Assembly (NCBI RefSeq): GCF_001375655.1
Contig: NZ_CTEN01000002.1
Span: forward strand, 462,897-526,896
Direction of reading: 5' to 3'
DNA: 64,000 nt
Origin: Streptococcus varani
GTDB taxonomy: Bacteria > Bacillota > Bacilli > Lactobacillales > Streptococcaceae
Positions 9,025 to 17,949 of the stretch are shown here, piece after piece (the stretch's first letter is position 1; each line of letters opens with the position of its first letter). The notes beneath the pieces are model-generated. The model had not been told where the DNA came from. It saw only the letters and a list, made by a program, of their open reading frames with translations, and did not search any database. Position numbers and translations under genes: made by a program.

Positions 9025-9747
9025 ATGGAAAAATTATTGGATTTACAAAATATCACTAAATATTTCGGAAAGCAACTGGTTCTTAAAAATATAAATTTCG
9101 ATCTATCTACTGGGCAAATTATCGGTCTCATTGGTCCTTCTGGTGCTGGAAAATCAACCATGATTAAAACTATGCTGGGGATGGAAAAGGCTGATGAGGG
9201 CTTAGCTTTGGTACTGAATCACCATATGCCAAACCGTCACATTCTAGGACAAATAGGATATATGGCTCAGTCAGATGCCCTTTATGAAAAATTGACAGGT
9301 CTAGAAAATCTAACTTTTTTCGCTACGATGAAAGGCATAAAGAAAAAAGATATTACTGACAGTATCCAGCATATTGCCCAAGTCGTCGATCTAAGTAAAG
9401 ACCTTCATAAGTCTGTTTCGAATTATTCAGGAGGAATGAAACGTCGCTTGTCTTTGGCAATTGCTCTGATAGGAAATCCCAAACTCCTTATTCTGGATGA
9501 ACCGACAGTGGGTATAGACCCTGCTTTACGACGCAAGATTTGGCAAGAGTTAACTCATTTGAAAAATAGTGGCATGGGTATTTTAATCACAACCCATGTG
9601 ATGGATGAAGCTGAATTAACAGATAAGGTTGGCTTATTGCTGAACGGTCAAATTATGGCTTTCGGCAGCCCCAAGAACCTCAAGACCAGATATGCTGTCA
9701 GCAGCATTGAAGATGTCTTCTTAAAAGCAGAGGGAGAATTGCTATGA
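9025..9747 (+). CDS. ABC transporter ATP-binding protein (drug-exporter type)
   Basis: A 240-aa ATPase with Walker A GPSGAGKST, signature YSGGMKRRLS, Walker B LLILDEPTVG and the switch His in TTHVMDEAE. This DRR/CcmA-like class pairs with ABC-2 permeases, here the overlapping next gene (ATGA overlap). Expected to power export of a lipophilic compound; substrate unknown. AAAAAGGAG precedes the ATG. Confidence 0.9.
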   Translation: MEKLLDLQNITKYFGKQLVLKNINFDLSTGQIIGLIGPSGAGKSTMIKTMLGMEKADEGLALVLNHHMPNRHILGQIGYMAQSDALYEKLTGLENLTFFATMKGIKKKDITDSIQHIAQVVDLSKDLHKSVSNYSGGMKRRLSLAIALIGNPKLLILDEPTVGIDPALRRKIWQELTHLKNSGMGILITTHVMDEAELTDKVGLLLNGQIMAFGSPKNLKTRYAVSSIEDVFLKAEGELL

Positions 9748-10907
9748 AAATGCTAGCTATTTCACAAAAGGTACTAATGGAGCTATTTCGAGATAAGCGG
9801 ACTCTTCTTCTACTATTTATCGCTCCTATCTTAATTATGAGTCTGATGAATGCCGCCTTTTCTGCAGATACCGCAACGAGTATACGCATTGCTACCGTTT
9901 CTGTACCTGATGAGCTTGCACAGTCCATGAGTGACCTAGAAAAGGTAAGCATCCAAGCCTACAAAGTTGAGAAAGAGGCTCAGCAAGCCTTACAAAATGA
10001 AAAAGTTGATGCTATTCTGATTTACAGCGAACCAGGCGATTATGCTGTTACCTATGCTAATACAGATCCCAGCAAAACTAAAATGACCCGCCAGGTTATA
10101 AAAACTAGCATCAAACAGGCACAATTCCAAGAACTGATGGATGGTCTCAAATTCAGCCAAAGAAACAGACTACTAACCTCGGAAGCCACTCAACATCAAA
10201 CAATTACAGGACAAGATAAGCAACAAGCAGAGCAGACTGACAAGATTGTCACTCCTGAAGATGATACCGAATTGTCCGAATCCTATATCTACGGAAGCAA
10301 CGATTCCAATTTTTTTACAAAAATGATGCCCATTTTAATGAGTTTCTTTGTCTTCTTCTTTGTCTTCCTCATCTCAGGGATGGCTCTTTTAAAAGAACGC
10401 ACCTCTGGAACACTTGACCGTCTATTAGCCACACCAGTCAAACGCTCCGAAATCGTTTTTGGTTATATGTTGCCTTATAGCCTTCTTGCAACTCTTCAAA
10501 CCGTTGTCATCGTCCTATCTACCATCTGGCTATTTGATTTAGAAATTAAGGGTAGTCTGGGAGATGTCATCCTAGTGAATATACTCTTTGCTTTGGTTGC
10601 TCTCTCCTTTGGTCTTCTCCTATCTACTCTCACGCACTCTGAATTTCAGATGATGCAGTTTATTCCCCTTATCATCATACCGCAATTCTTTTTCTCAGGT
10701 ATTATTTCACTTGATTCTATGGCTGGATGGTTGCAAAATCTTGGAAAATTTATACCTCTCCACTATGCTGGTCACGCCTTGTCAAAAATTGTTCTAAATG
10801 GCACCAGCATCCTCAATCTTGGTTCAGACCTACTAATCCTCTTCCTTTTCTTGATTAGCTTAACCATTCTGAATATTATTGGGTTGAAACGTTACCGTAA
10901 GGTATAA
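9744..10907 (+). CDS. ABC-2 type transporter permease
   Basis: A 387-aa permease with one N-terminal helix (about residues 20-40), a large extracellular domain to about residue 190, then five or six helices. It contains the ABC-2 segment KERTSGTLDRLLATPVKRSEIVFGY. Translation is coupled to the ATPase through ATGA. Substrate not predictable; the TetR neighbour suggests an inducible efflux pump. Confidence 0.88.
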   Translation: MKMLAISQKVLMELFRDKRTLLLLFIAPILIMSLMNAAFSADTATSIRIATVSVPDELAQSMSDLEKVSIQAYKVEKEAQQALQNEKVDAILIYSEPGDYAVTYANTDPSKTKMTRQVIKTSIKQAQFQELMDGLKFSQRNRLLTSEATQHQTITGQDKQQAEQTDKIVTPEDDTELSESYIYGSNDSNFFTKMMPILMSFFVFFFVFLISGMALLKERTSGTLDRLLATPVKRSEIVFGYMLPYSLLATLQTVVIVLSTIWLFDLEIKGSLGDVILVNILFALVALSFGLLLSTLTHSEFQMMQFIPLIIIPQFFFSGIISLDSMAGWLQNLGKFIPLHYAGHALSKIVLNGTSILNLGSDLLILFLFLISLTILNIIGLKRYRKV

Positions 10908-10928
10908 GTACTAAAAACAGGAGAAAAA

Positions 10929-11570
10929 ATGGAAAATAAAACTATTTTATACAACTATCAAGATTGGTTACAGGTCCACGAAATACCAGCGGGAAAGAAG
11001 AAAACCTTACTGGCCGCTACTCAACTCTTCTCCCAACAAGGATACAATGGCACCTCCACTGCTCAAATTGCAGAAAAAGCTGGTGTTAGTCAAGCCACTA
11101 TTTTTAAGTATTTCAAAACAAAAAGCGACCTTTTATCCGAAATAATGAAGCCCATGATTCCGGAATTAAAAAAAGAATTCTTACCAAAATTGCAAGCCTA
11201 TCAGACACTAGATGAGGCTGTTCACTTTATCATTAAAAATCGTTTTCACTTTTTGACACAAAATGCAGATTTCATAAAGATTTTGATACAGGAAGTTTTG
11301 GTTAACCCAGATTTTCGCCAAACGTTATTAACCAACTTTAAAGAAGTTGCCGCTGAGGATTATATTCTTCAGATGAAAGTGCTCTTTCATCAGGCCCCTG
11401 AAGCTGATTTTTCAGATAAGACAATAGAAACCTTACGTTCTTGTGCCGGAATCTTCTTTGCTTATTTTACCCAACGCTTTATCTTCAATATTCCAACTCA
11501 ATCCGAGAAAGAAGATTTGGAACTGATTGAACAACAAATTTTATCCTTGTTAAAGTTCAAAGAGGATTAA
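10929..11570 (+). CDS. TetR/AcrR family transcriptional regulator
   Basis: A 213-aa repressor with a TetR N-terminal helix-turn-helix (residues 20-68: LLAATQLFSQQGYNGTSTAQIAEKAGVSQATIFKYFKTK) and a ligand-binding C-terminal domain. It is the last gene of the exporter operon and probably represses it by binding the GTGAGT-N4-ACTCAC operators, so it would be autoregulated. Confidence 0.9.
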   Translation: MENKTILYNYQDWLQVHEIPAGKKKTLLAATQLFSQQGYNGTSTAQIAEKAGVSQATIFKYFKTKSDLLSEIMKPMIPELKKEFLPKLQAYQTLDEAVHFIIKNRFHFLTQNADFIKILIQEVLVNPDFRQTLLTNFKEVAAEDYILQMKVLFHQAPEADFSDKTIETLRSCAGIFFAYFTQRFIFNIPTQSEKEDLELIEQQILSLLKFKED

Positions 11571-11822
11571 CAATAAATGAAGCAAAGTGACATAGATATA
11601 CCTTGTGGTAAGTAAGAAGCTTTAACAAAGGATACTGTTGATGTTCAAAGAGCATAAGAATAAAGCTTGTGAAACTCAAATCCCATTCAATCTTTGAAAG
11701 ATTCAATACTCAAAAAAAGAGGCTGGGCAAAAAGTAGCTTCAAATAAAACCACACGGTGATTTCTGTCTTGAAAACAATCAAGATGAAAAAATCACTGTG
11801 TGGTTTTTGAGTATGTGAAGTT

Positions 11823-13346
11823 TTAGAGGCTAGATTCTTGGACGGCTCGATTGCCTCTGACATGAACCCTGCGCACGCCAAAAACACTCTTTAATCGGCC
11901 AAAAACGGGTTCAACATCGATTTTCCGTTTGGCATAGATTCGAGAGCCTTCTTCGCTATGTAATTCTTCCTTGATGAGTTCTTTAAAGTAATTCCAAGTT
12001 GGATTGTAATGGATTTGTTTCTGGCGACCACTTTCTGTTTTGGAAAGTTTTTCTAACTCTTCTGTGCCTTGTATGTTATCCGCCTCATAGATTTTAAAGT
12101 CACGTTTAAATCCGTACTTGTCAGTTCGACGAGAGTAATTCTTAAAGGAATAAACAACTCCGTCTGGTTTAATAAACTGATCTGTCTCTTCAAGGTAGTC
12201 CCAATTATTTGGATTAGTAGGACTGTTCTTATATTTCTTCGTCAATTCCTTCTGGTACATACCATAGGGAATCAGAGGGGTCTTCTCCAACTCATCAATG
12301 ATAAAACTATAATTCTCCTCACTGCCATAACCGGCATCGGCGACAATATTTTGGAACAAGTCTAAGGTTTGAATCGATTGGAGAAAGGGTTTTAGAGTTC
12401 TGGTGTCCGTTGGATTTGAAAAAATATCGTAGGCAAGTACATATTGACCATTGGTGGCAGCTTGAACATTATAGCCAGGTTTGAGCTGGCCATTCATCAT
12501 ATGGTCTTCTTTCATTCGCATAAAGGTGGCATCATGGTCCGTTTTGGAGAAAGAGTTACGCTCTTCTAGAATCTCTCTAGCCTCCTCATAGCGCTGTTTA
12601 CGAGGAATGTAATCTCTTCTCAACTGGTTGCGCAGTTTCTTGATGCGACGTCGTTTCTGTTTATTAATAGAACCACCCTTGATAACTTTGGGTTCCTCAG
12701 AAATAGCCTTCTCAACTTCAGCTAAGGCTTCCGCAGTTTTTTCAAGCAATTCTTCCAAACCTTGGCTGGTTTCGCATTCTTCTTTAGACAGAGCTAGGTT
12801 TACCCCCTCTTGAACCAGCTGGTCATAGAGTTCTGAGATTTTCCCATTTAGGGCATCTTCATATTTATCAACAGCTCTTTTCCAAGTGAAAGAGTAGAGA
12901 TTAGCATCAGCTTCTAGCTTGGTGCCATCGATAAAGAGAGCCTCGTCTTCAATCATGCCATTTTCACGCATGAGGAGGGTGAAGTAAATAAAGGCAGTCT
13001 TAATCAGGTTGTTGGCATGCTTACTGGAACGAAAATTATTGATGGTTTTGTAGCTGACGTAGGTATCCTGGCTCAACCATTTCATGGGAATGACTTCCTC
13101 ATTCATCTGAACCATTTTGCGACCAGAAAAGACCTGACGAGCGTAGGCGAAGAGCGTCATCTTCATGAGCATAGCCGGATGGAAGGCAGGACGGCCAGTG
13201 TGTGATTTATCTTCCAATAAAACATGATTAGGGATACTGTCCACAAAAAGACTGATCAATCTAACTTCATGATTCATAGGAATATCGTAGGCAAGATTTA
13301 GTTCCAAACTGAGTTGATTTGTGTTATACTCTTTATACATGATCAT
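11823..13346 (-). CDS. IS1182-family transposase
   Basis: A 507-aa DDE transposase. The N-terminal DUF772 region contains SHTGRPAFHPAMLMKMTLFAYARQVFSGRK-type sequence; the catalytic part shows FIDGTKLEAD, IVADAGYGSEENY and, near the end, RKIDVEPVFGRLKSVFG with the conserved Glu. The C-terminus after VHVRGNRAVQ is abrupt (ESSL-stop), and related proteins usually run somewhat further, so a small truncation is possible. Activity is uncertain. Confidence 0.88.
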   Translation of the reverse strand: MIMYKEYNTNQLSLELNLAYDIPMNHEVRLISLFVDSIPNHVLLEDKSHTGRPAFHPAMLMKMTLFAYARQVFSGRKMVQMNEEVIPMKWLSQDTYVSYKTINNFRSSKHANNLIKTAFIYFTLLMRENGMIEDEALFIDGTKLEADANLYSFTWKRAVDKYEDALNGKISELYDQLVQEGVNLALSKEECETSQGLEELLEKTAEALAEVEKAISEEPKVIKGGSINKQKRRRIKKLRNQLRRDYIPRKQRYEEAREILEERNSFSKTDHDATFMRMKEDHMMNGQLKPGYNVQAATNGQYVLAYDIFSNPTDTRTLKPFLQSIQTLDLFQNIVADAGYGSEENYSFIIDELEKTPLIPYGMYQKELTKKYKNSPTNPNNWDYLEETDQFIKPDGVVYSFKNYSRRTDKYGFKRDFKIYEADNIQGTEELEKLSKTESGRQKQIHYNPTWNYFKELIKEELHSEEGSRIYAKRKIDVEPVFGRLKSVFGVRRVHVRGNRAVQESSL

Positions 13347-13399
13347 GGCTTTCTAGTTGTTTTGTCGTTATTATAATTATAAACCATGACATAGGGAAA

Positions 13400-13433
13400 C
13401 GAGCATCTCCAACTGCGGAAATGCTCGTTTTTT
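13400..13433. other. hairpin at 5' end of IS1182-type element
   Basis: Stem ACGAGCAT / ATGCTCGT between the element's end and its transposase promoter area; such hairpins damp read-through into transposase genes. Confidence 0.55.
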
Positions 13434-13481
13434 CTATTCTGAAGCTACTTTTTGCCCAGCCTCTTTTTCTGTGTTCTCGAA

Positions 13482-13503
13482 TTTTTGTCCAACCTCTATT
13501 TTT
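13482..13503. other. possible remnant of a second IS end
   Basis: Read on the minus strand this is AGAGGTTGGACAAAAAT, close to the AGAGGCTGGGCAAAAAG end of the adjacent IS and to other streptococcal IS ends. It lies 13 bp outside the intact element. Confidence 0.3.
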
Positions 13504-13522
13504 AGACTTCTATTAAGTCATT

Positions 13523-14374
13523 TCAGGAATGCTTGGAAATCTCCTCGGAGCTTAACATTCGATTGATATGAATGGCAAGGTAAGCAATTTCCTCTTTGCT
13601 AATTTTCTTCGAATATACTAATTCTAACTGATCTTTTATCAAGAAAGATATTTCTGTGGCTCTTGGATATAGTTGTACAATTTGTTCAAACAATTGATTT
13701 GAGTCATCTAGCATTTTATCATTGAAGAAACGCTCAGCGAAGAATTTCAAATGGGTAATAAATCGTTGGTAATGGACACTTGTATTGTCCAATTCTGAAC
13801 TTATACTATACCTAATTATGCTATTCACAGTTGCGATGAGTTTGGCATAGTTCATTCCATCCGCCTTCATCTCAGCAGAGCTTTGAGCATTGATGATATG
13901 AAAAGCGACATTAGCAGCTTCTTCTTCAGGCAAGACTAAACCAAATTCTCTCTTAATCAATTTTAAAGCGTATAAACCAATCTTAAACTCTTGGGGATAA
14001 AAATTCTTAATTTCCCAAAAGACGCGATTGGTCACATTAATATTGCTCTTATACCGTTCGATAGCAAAATTCAAGTGATCACTGAGCATAAAATAAATAC
14101 TTGGATTTAGACTACAACCCAACCTATCTTCGGCCTCCAAAATGACTTGCCTAGATAATTCCAGCAACTCAGCTGGAATGGATTCCAAAATGGTCAGATA
14201 TTCTTTTAACTCAGAATTTTTCAGAGGAATAAAGGTTTGATTAATATTATCACTATCCACATTATCTCCGACTTTTTTACCGTAGCCAATTCCTTTTCCA
14301 AAGAGAATGAACTCACTTTGATCATCATTAACCACCAGAATCGCATTCGCATTCAAAGGTTTCTTTATTTTCAC
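13523..14374 (-). CDS. licT: BglG-family transcription antiterminator, GTG start
   Basis: A 283-aa RNA-binding antiterminator for the beta-glucoside operon. The N-terminal co-antiterminator domain (about residues 1-55) is followed by two PTS-regulated domains with their four conserved histidines visible: LSDHLNF, AFHIIN, FITHLKF and AIHINR. It would bind the RAT RNA at 17779-17807 when not phosphorylated by the EII. The start is GTG with GGAG upstream. It is the last gene of the bglP-bglA-licT operon, 11 bp after bglA. Confidence 0.93.
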   Translation of the reverse strand: MKIKKPLNANAILVVNDDQSEFILFGKGIGYGKKVGDNVDSDNINQTFIPLKNSELKEYLTILESIPAELLELSRQVILEAEDRLGCSLNPSIYFMLSDHLNFAIERYKSNINVTNRVFWEIKNFYPQEFKIGLYALKLIKREFGLVLPEEEAANVAFHIINAQSSAEMKADGMNYAKLIATVNSIIRYSISSELDNTSVHYQRFITHLKFFAERFFNDKMLDDSNQLFEQIVQLYPRATEISFLIKDQLELVYSKKISKEEIAYLAIHINRMLSSEEISKHS

Positions 14375-14385
14375 TTTGAAATCTC

Positions 14386-15852
<1,467 letters not shown>

Positions 15853-17691
15853 CTATTCAAGTGTTAGCAATGTTTCAAATTGTTTAACATTTGTTTTGTC
15901 TGTCACTGTAAATTTCAAGTTACTTGGCTTGGTAAAGAGCATCATGGTGGTTGTATCAAAACCAGCCTCAACAATTCTATCTACATCAAAGATGACTAAT
16001 AAATCACCACGTTTGATTTTCTGGCCTTCCTTGACCAAAACGTCAAAGAATTTACCTTCCAAGTTGACAGTGTTGATACCAATGTGAATCAAGATTTCAA
16101 CCCCATCTTCAGTTAGCAGACCAAGGGCATGTTTTGTTTTATAAACCATCTTGACTTCAGCATCAACAGGAGCATATAGTTCTCCTTTGCTTGGTTTGAC
16201 GGCAATTCCATCTCCTAATAGTTTACCAGAAAATACTTCGTCACTGACATTTTCAAGTGGAACAACAGTGCCTTCTAAGGGAGTATCAAATCTTTTTGAA
16301 TCAGCAGCCGTGTCAACTGTTTCATTATCCTCTACAGTTATTGCCTCTACTTCTGGCTCTTTCCAGAGAACAAAGGTTGCAGCAAAGGAAACAGCGAAGG
16401 AGATAACAAGACCAATGACAGCATTGCGGAAGTTATTTGGCAAAGTTTCAGAGATAAAGCTAGACAAGGTTGCCAGACCTGGACCAACTGCTACATAGGC
16501 TTCAACCGCCATCAATCCAAGCGATGCACCGCCGATGAAACTACCAATCATAACCCCATAAAGAACACGTCTGTGAAGGATAGTCACCCCATAGAGGGCT
16601 GGTTCTGTAATACCAAAGAGGGCAGAAACACCAGAAGATAGAGCCGTTGAACGCAGTTCCTTATCTTTGGAGCGAATTGCAACAGCAAAGTTGGCACCAG
16701 ATTCAGAAATATTATGGGCAAGAGAAGCTGCATTGTAAATGATTTCTTTTCCAGTCTCTCCAAGGGCAGTGATGACGTATGGAATCATGGCCTTGTGCAT
16801 ACCTGTCACCACCATGAAGGGCAAGAAGGAAGCAAGAATAGCTACCGCAATCCAGCCAAACTTAGCGAAGAGGAACATCACTACTGATGCAAAACCTTGA
16901 CCAAAGTTGAAACCAAGCGGACCAAGGATGAAGAGAGTCAATGGAACTGTAATCAACATACTGAACATTGGAACAAAGAATACACGCAAAACTTTCGGTG
17001 TGATTTTCGTAAAGAATTTTTCAAGATATGAGTATGTAAATACAGTCAGGATTGCTGGGAATACTAAGTAGGTATAGTTTATATTTGTGATGCTGACGCC
17101 AAATAATTGAGCTCCCTCTCCCAACATGGTTGCCAAGTCAGGTGTCAAGAGTGTGGCAACTGTTGCGGTAGCCACTAACTGATTGGATTTCAATTTCTTA
17201 GCGGTTGTTGCAGCCACAAGAAGGGGCAAGAAACGAAGTGGAGCATCCCCGATAAAGTTCAAAATCATGTAGGTTTGACTGGTTTTATCTAGGATACCAA
17301 ACAAGGCAGAAATCATCAAGAATGATTTAAGAATACCACCACCAGCGATGGCCGGAATTAATGGTTGGAAAATGGATACTAAGTAATCTAGGATGGTTGC
17401 ACCGATAGAGAGTTTTTTCCCATCTTGGCTGGAAGCATCGCCCGTACGACCAGCAACTAATTTCTCAATTTCATTATACACTTCTACCACTGAGTTCCCA
17501 ATAATGATTTGCGTTTGAACATTTTGAACAACTCCCAGCACACCGGACAGCTTTTTCAATGCTTCCAGATTGGCCTTGCTATCATCCACAAGGTTGAAGC
17601 GTAAGCGAGTGGAGCAATGCTCAAATTGGGCAATGTTGGTACTTCCGCCAATCTGCTCTACAATATCTATTGCTAATTTATGTACATCCAT
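15853..17691 (-). CDS. bglP: beta-glucoside PTS transporter EIIBCA
   Basis: A 612-aa fused permease. EIIB is N-terminal (Cys in EHCSTRLRF near residue 26), EIIC occupies about residues 100-440 with many helices and a GITEPALYGV segment, and EIIA is C-terminal (active His in ILIHIGINTVNLEG). It imports and phosphorylates beta-glucosides and, by family knowledge, also phosphorylates the neighbouring LicT. First gene of the operon, behind a cre site and a RAT/terminator. Confidence 0.93.
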   Translation of the reverse strand: MDVHKLAIDIVEQIGGSTNIAQFEHCSTRLRFNLVDDSKANLEALKKLSGVLGVVQNVQTQIIIGNSVVEVYNEIEKLVAGRTGDASSQDGKKLSIGATILDYLVSIFQPLIPAIAGGGILKSFLMISALFGILDKTSQTYMILNFIGDAPLRFLPLLVAATTAKKLKSNQLVATATVATLLTPDLATMLGEGAQLFGVSITNINYTYLVFPAILTVFTYSYLEKFFTKITPKVLRVFFVPMFSMLITVPLTLFILGPLGFNFGQGFASVVMFLFAKFGWIAVAILASFLPFMVVTGMHKAMIPYVITALGETGKEIIYNAASLAHNISESGANFAVAIRSKDKELRSTALSSGVSALFGITEPALYGVTILHRRVLYGVMIGSFIGGASLGLMAVEAYVAVGPGLATLSSFISETLPNNFRNAVIGLVISFAVSFAATFVLWKEPEVEAITVEDNETVDTAADSKRFDTPLEGTVVPLENVSDEVFSGKLLGDGIAVKPSKGELYAPVDAEVKMVYKTKHALGLLTEDGVEILIHIGINTVNLEGKFFDVLVKEGQKIKRGDLLVIFDVDRIVEAGFDTTTMMLFTKPSNLKFTVTDKTNVKQFETLLTLE

Positions 17692-17726
17692 TGTACAACC
17701 TCCTAAATTTGGTCACGTCCTGGAAA

Positions 17727-17807
17727 AGAAAAAACCGAACTAAACCCAAAATACCCATTGATATTCTCGGTTTAATTCGGTTATGCCTGCTTGACCAGTT
17801 ACATGCC
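17727..17807 (-). promoter_or_regulatory. RAT antiterminator overlapping a leader terminator
   Basis: On the minus strand the RNA reads GGCATGTAAC-TGGTCAAGCAGGCATAACC (RAT, 17779-17807), matching the LicT target pattern GGATTGTTACTG...CAGGCAAAACC. Its final AACC is also the first arm of a terminator (AACCGAATTAAACC pairing with GGTTTAGTTCGGTT, then T6, to 17727). The two structures are therefore mutually exclusive. Confidence 0.9.
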
Positions 17808-17827
17808 ATTTATTTAATTATGATTTC

Positions 17828-17858
17828 ATTCTAGCACAGTTTTTTGTAAGCGTCAACA
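17828..17858 (-). promoter_or_regulatory. bgl operon promoter with cre site
   Basis: Minus-strand promoter TTGACG (17851-17856), 17-bp spacer, TAGAAT (17828-17833). TGTAAGCGTCAACA at 17845-17858 matches the catabolite-response consensus at 13 of 14 positions and covers the -35, so CcpA should block transcription on glucose. Confidence 0.85.
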
Positions 17859-17893
17859 AATTTTTAACATTTCAACCTATAATCTACTGATAG

Positions 17894-17943
17894 ATAAAAA
17901 AACGATTGAGGGAGACTGCTAAGAGCCTCCCAATCAATCGTTG
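17894..17943 (-). terminator. terminator after polA
   Basis: Stem AACGATTGATTGGGAGG / CTCCCTCAATCGTT followed by a T-run on the minus strand. Confidence 0.85.
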
Positions 17944-17949
17944 TTTACC

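Larger units (their letters stand above)
11714..13468 (-). mobile_element. IS1182-family insertion sequence
   Basis: A 1755-bp element bounded by 29-bp inverted ends with the core AGAGGCTGGGCAAAAAGTAG (11714-11742 and 13440-13468). It holds one transposase on the minus strand. Near its 5' end is an ACGAGCAT / ATGCTCGT hairpin (13400-13433) that would block incoming transcription. Near the 3' end is an AAAACCACAC / GTGTGGTTTT inverted repeat (about 11748-11808). No clear target duplication was found. Confidence 0.85.

Noticed and set aside
11688..11703. AATCTTT/AAAGATT inverted repeat after the tetR gene
   Set aside because: Stem is short and AT-rich, and no T-run follows on the plus strand; too weak to call a terminator.
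11687..11887. Minus-strand frame of 66 codons at the IS1182 3' end
   Set aside because: It overlaps the transposase end in another frame and then the hairpin and inverted end of the IS. It has no ribosome site and is probably not a gene.
11714..13468. Target-site duplication of the IS1182-type element
   Set aside because: Flanks share only A-runs next to the inverted ends; no duplication can be defined.
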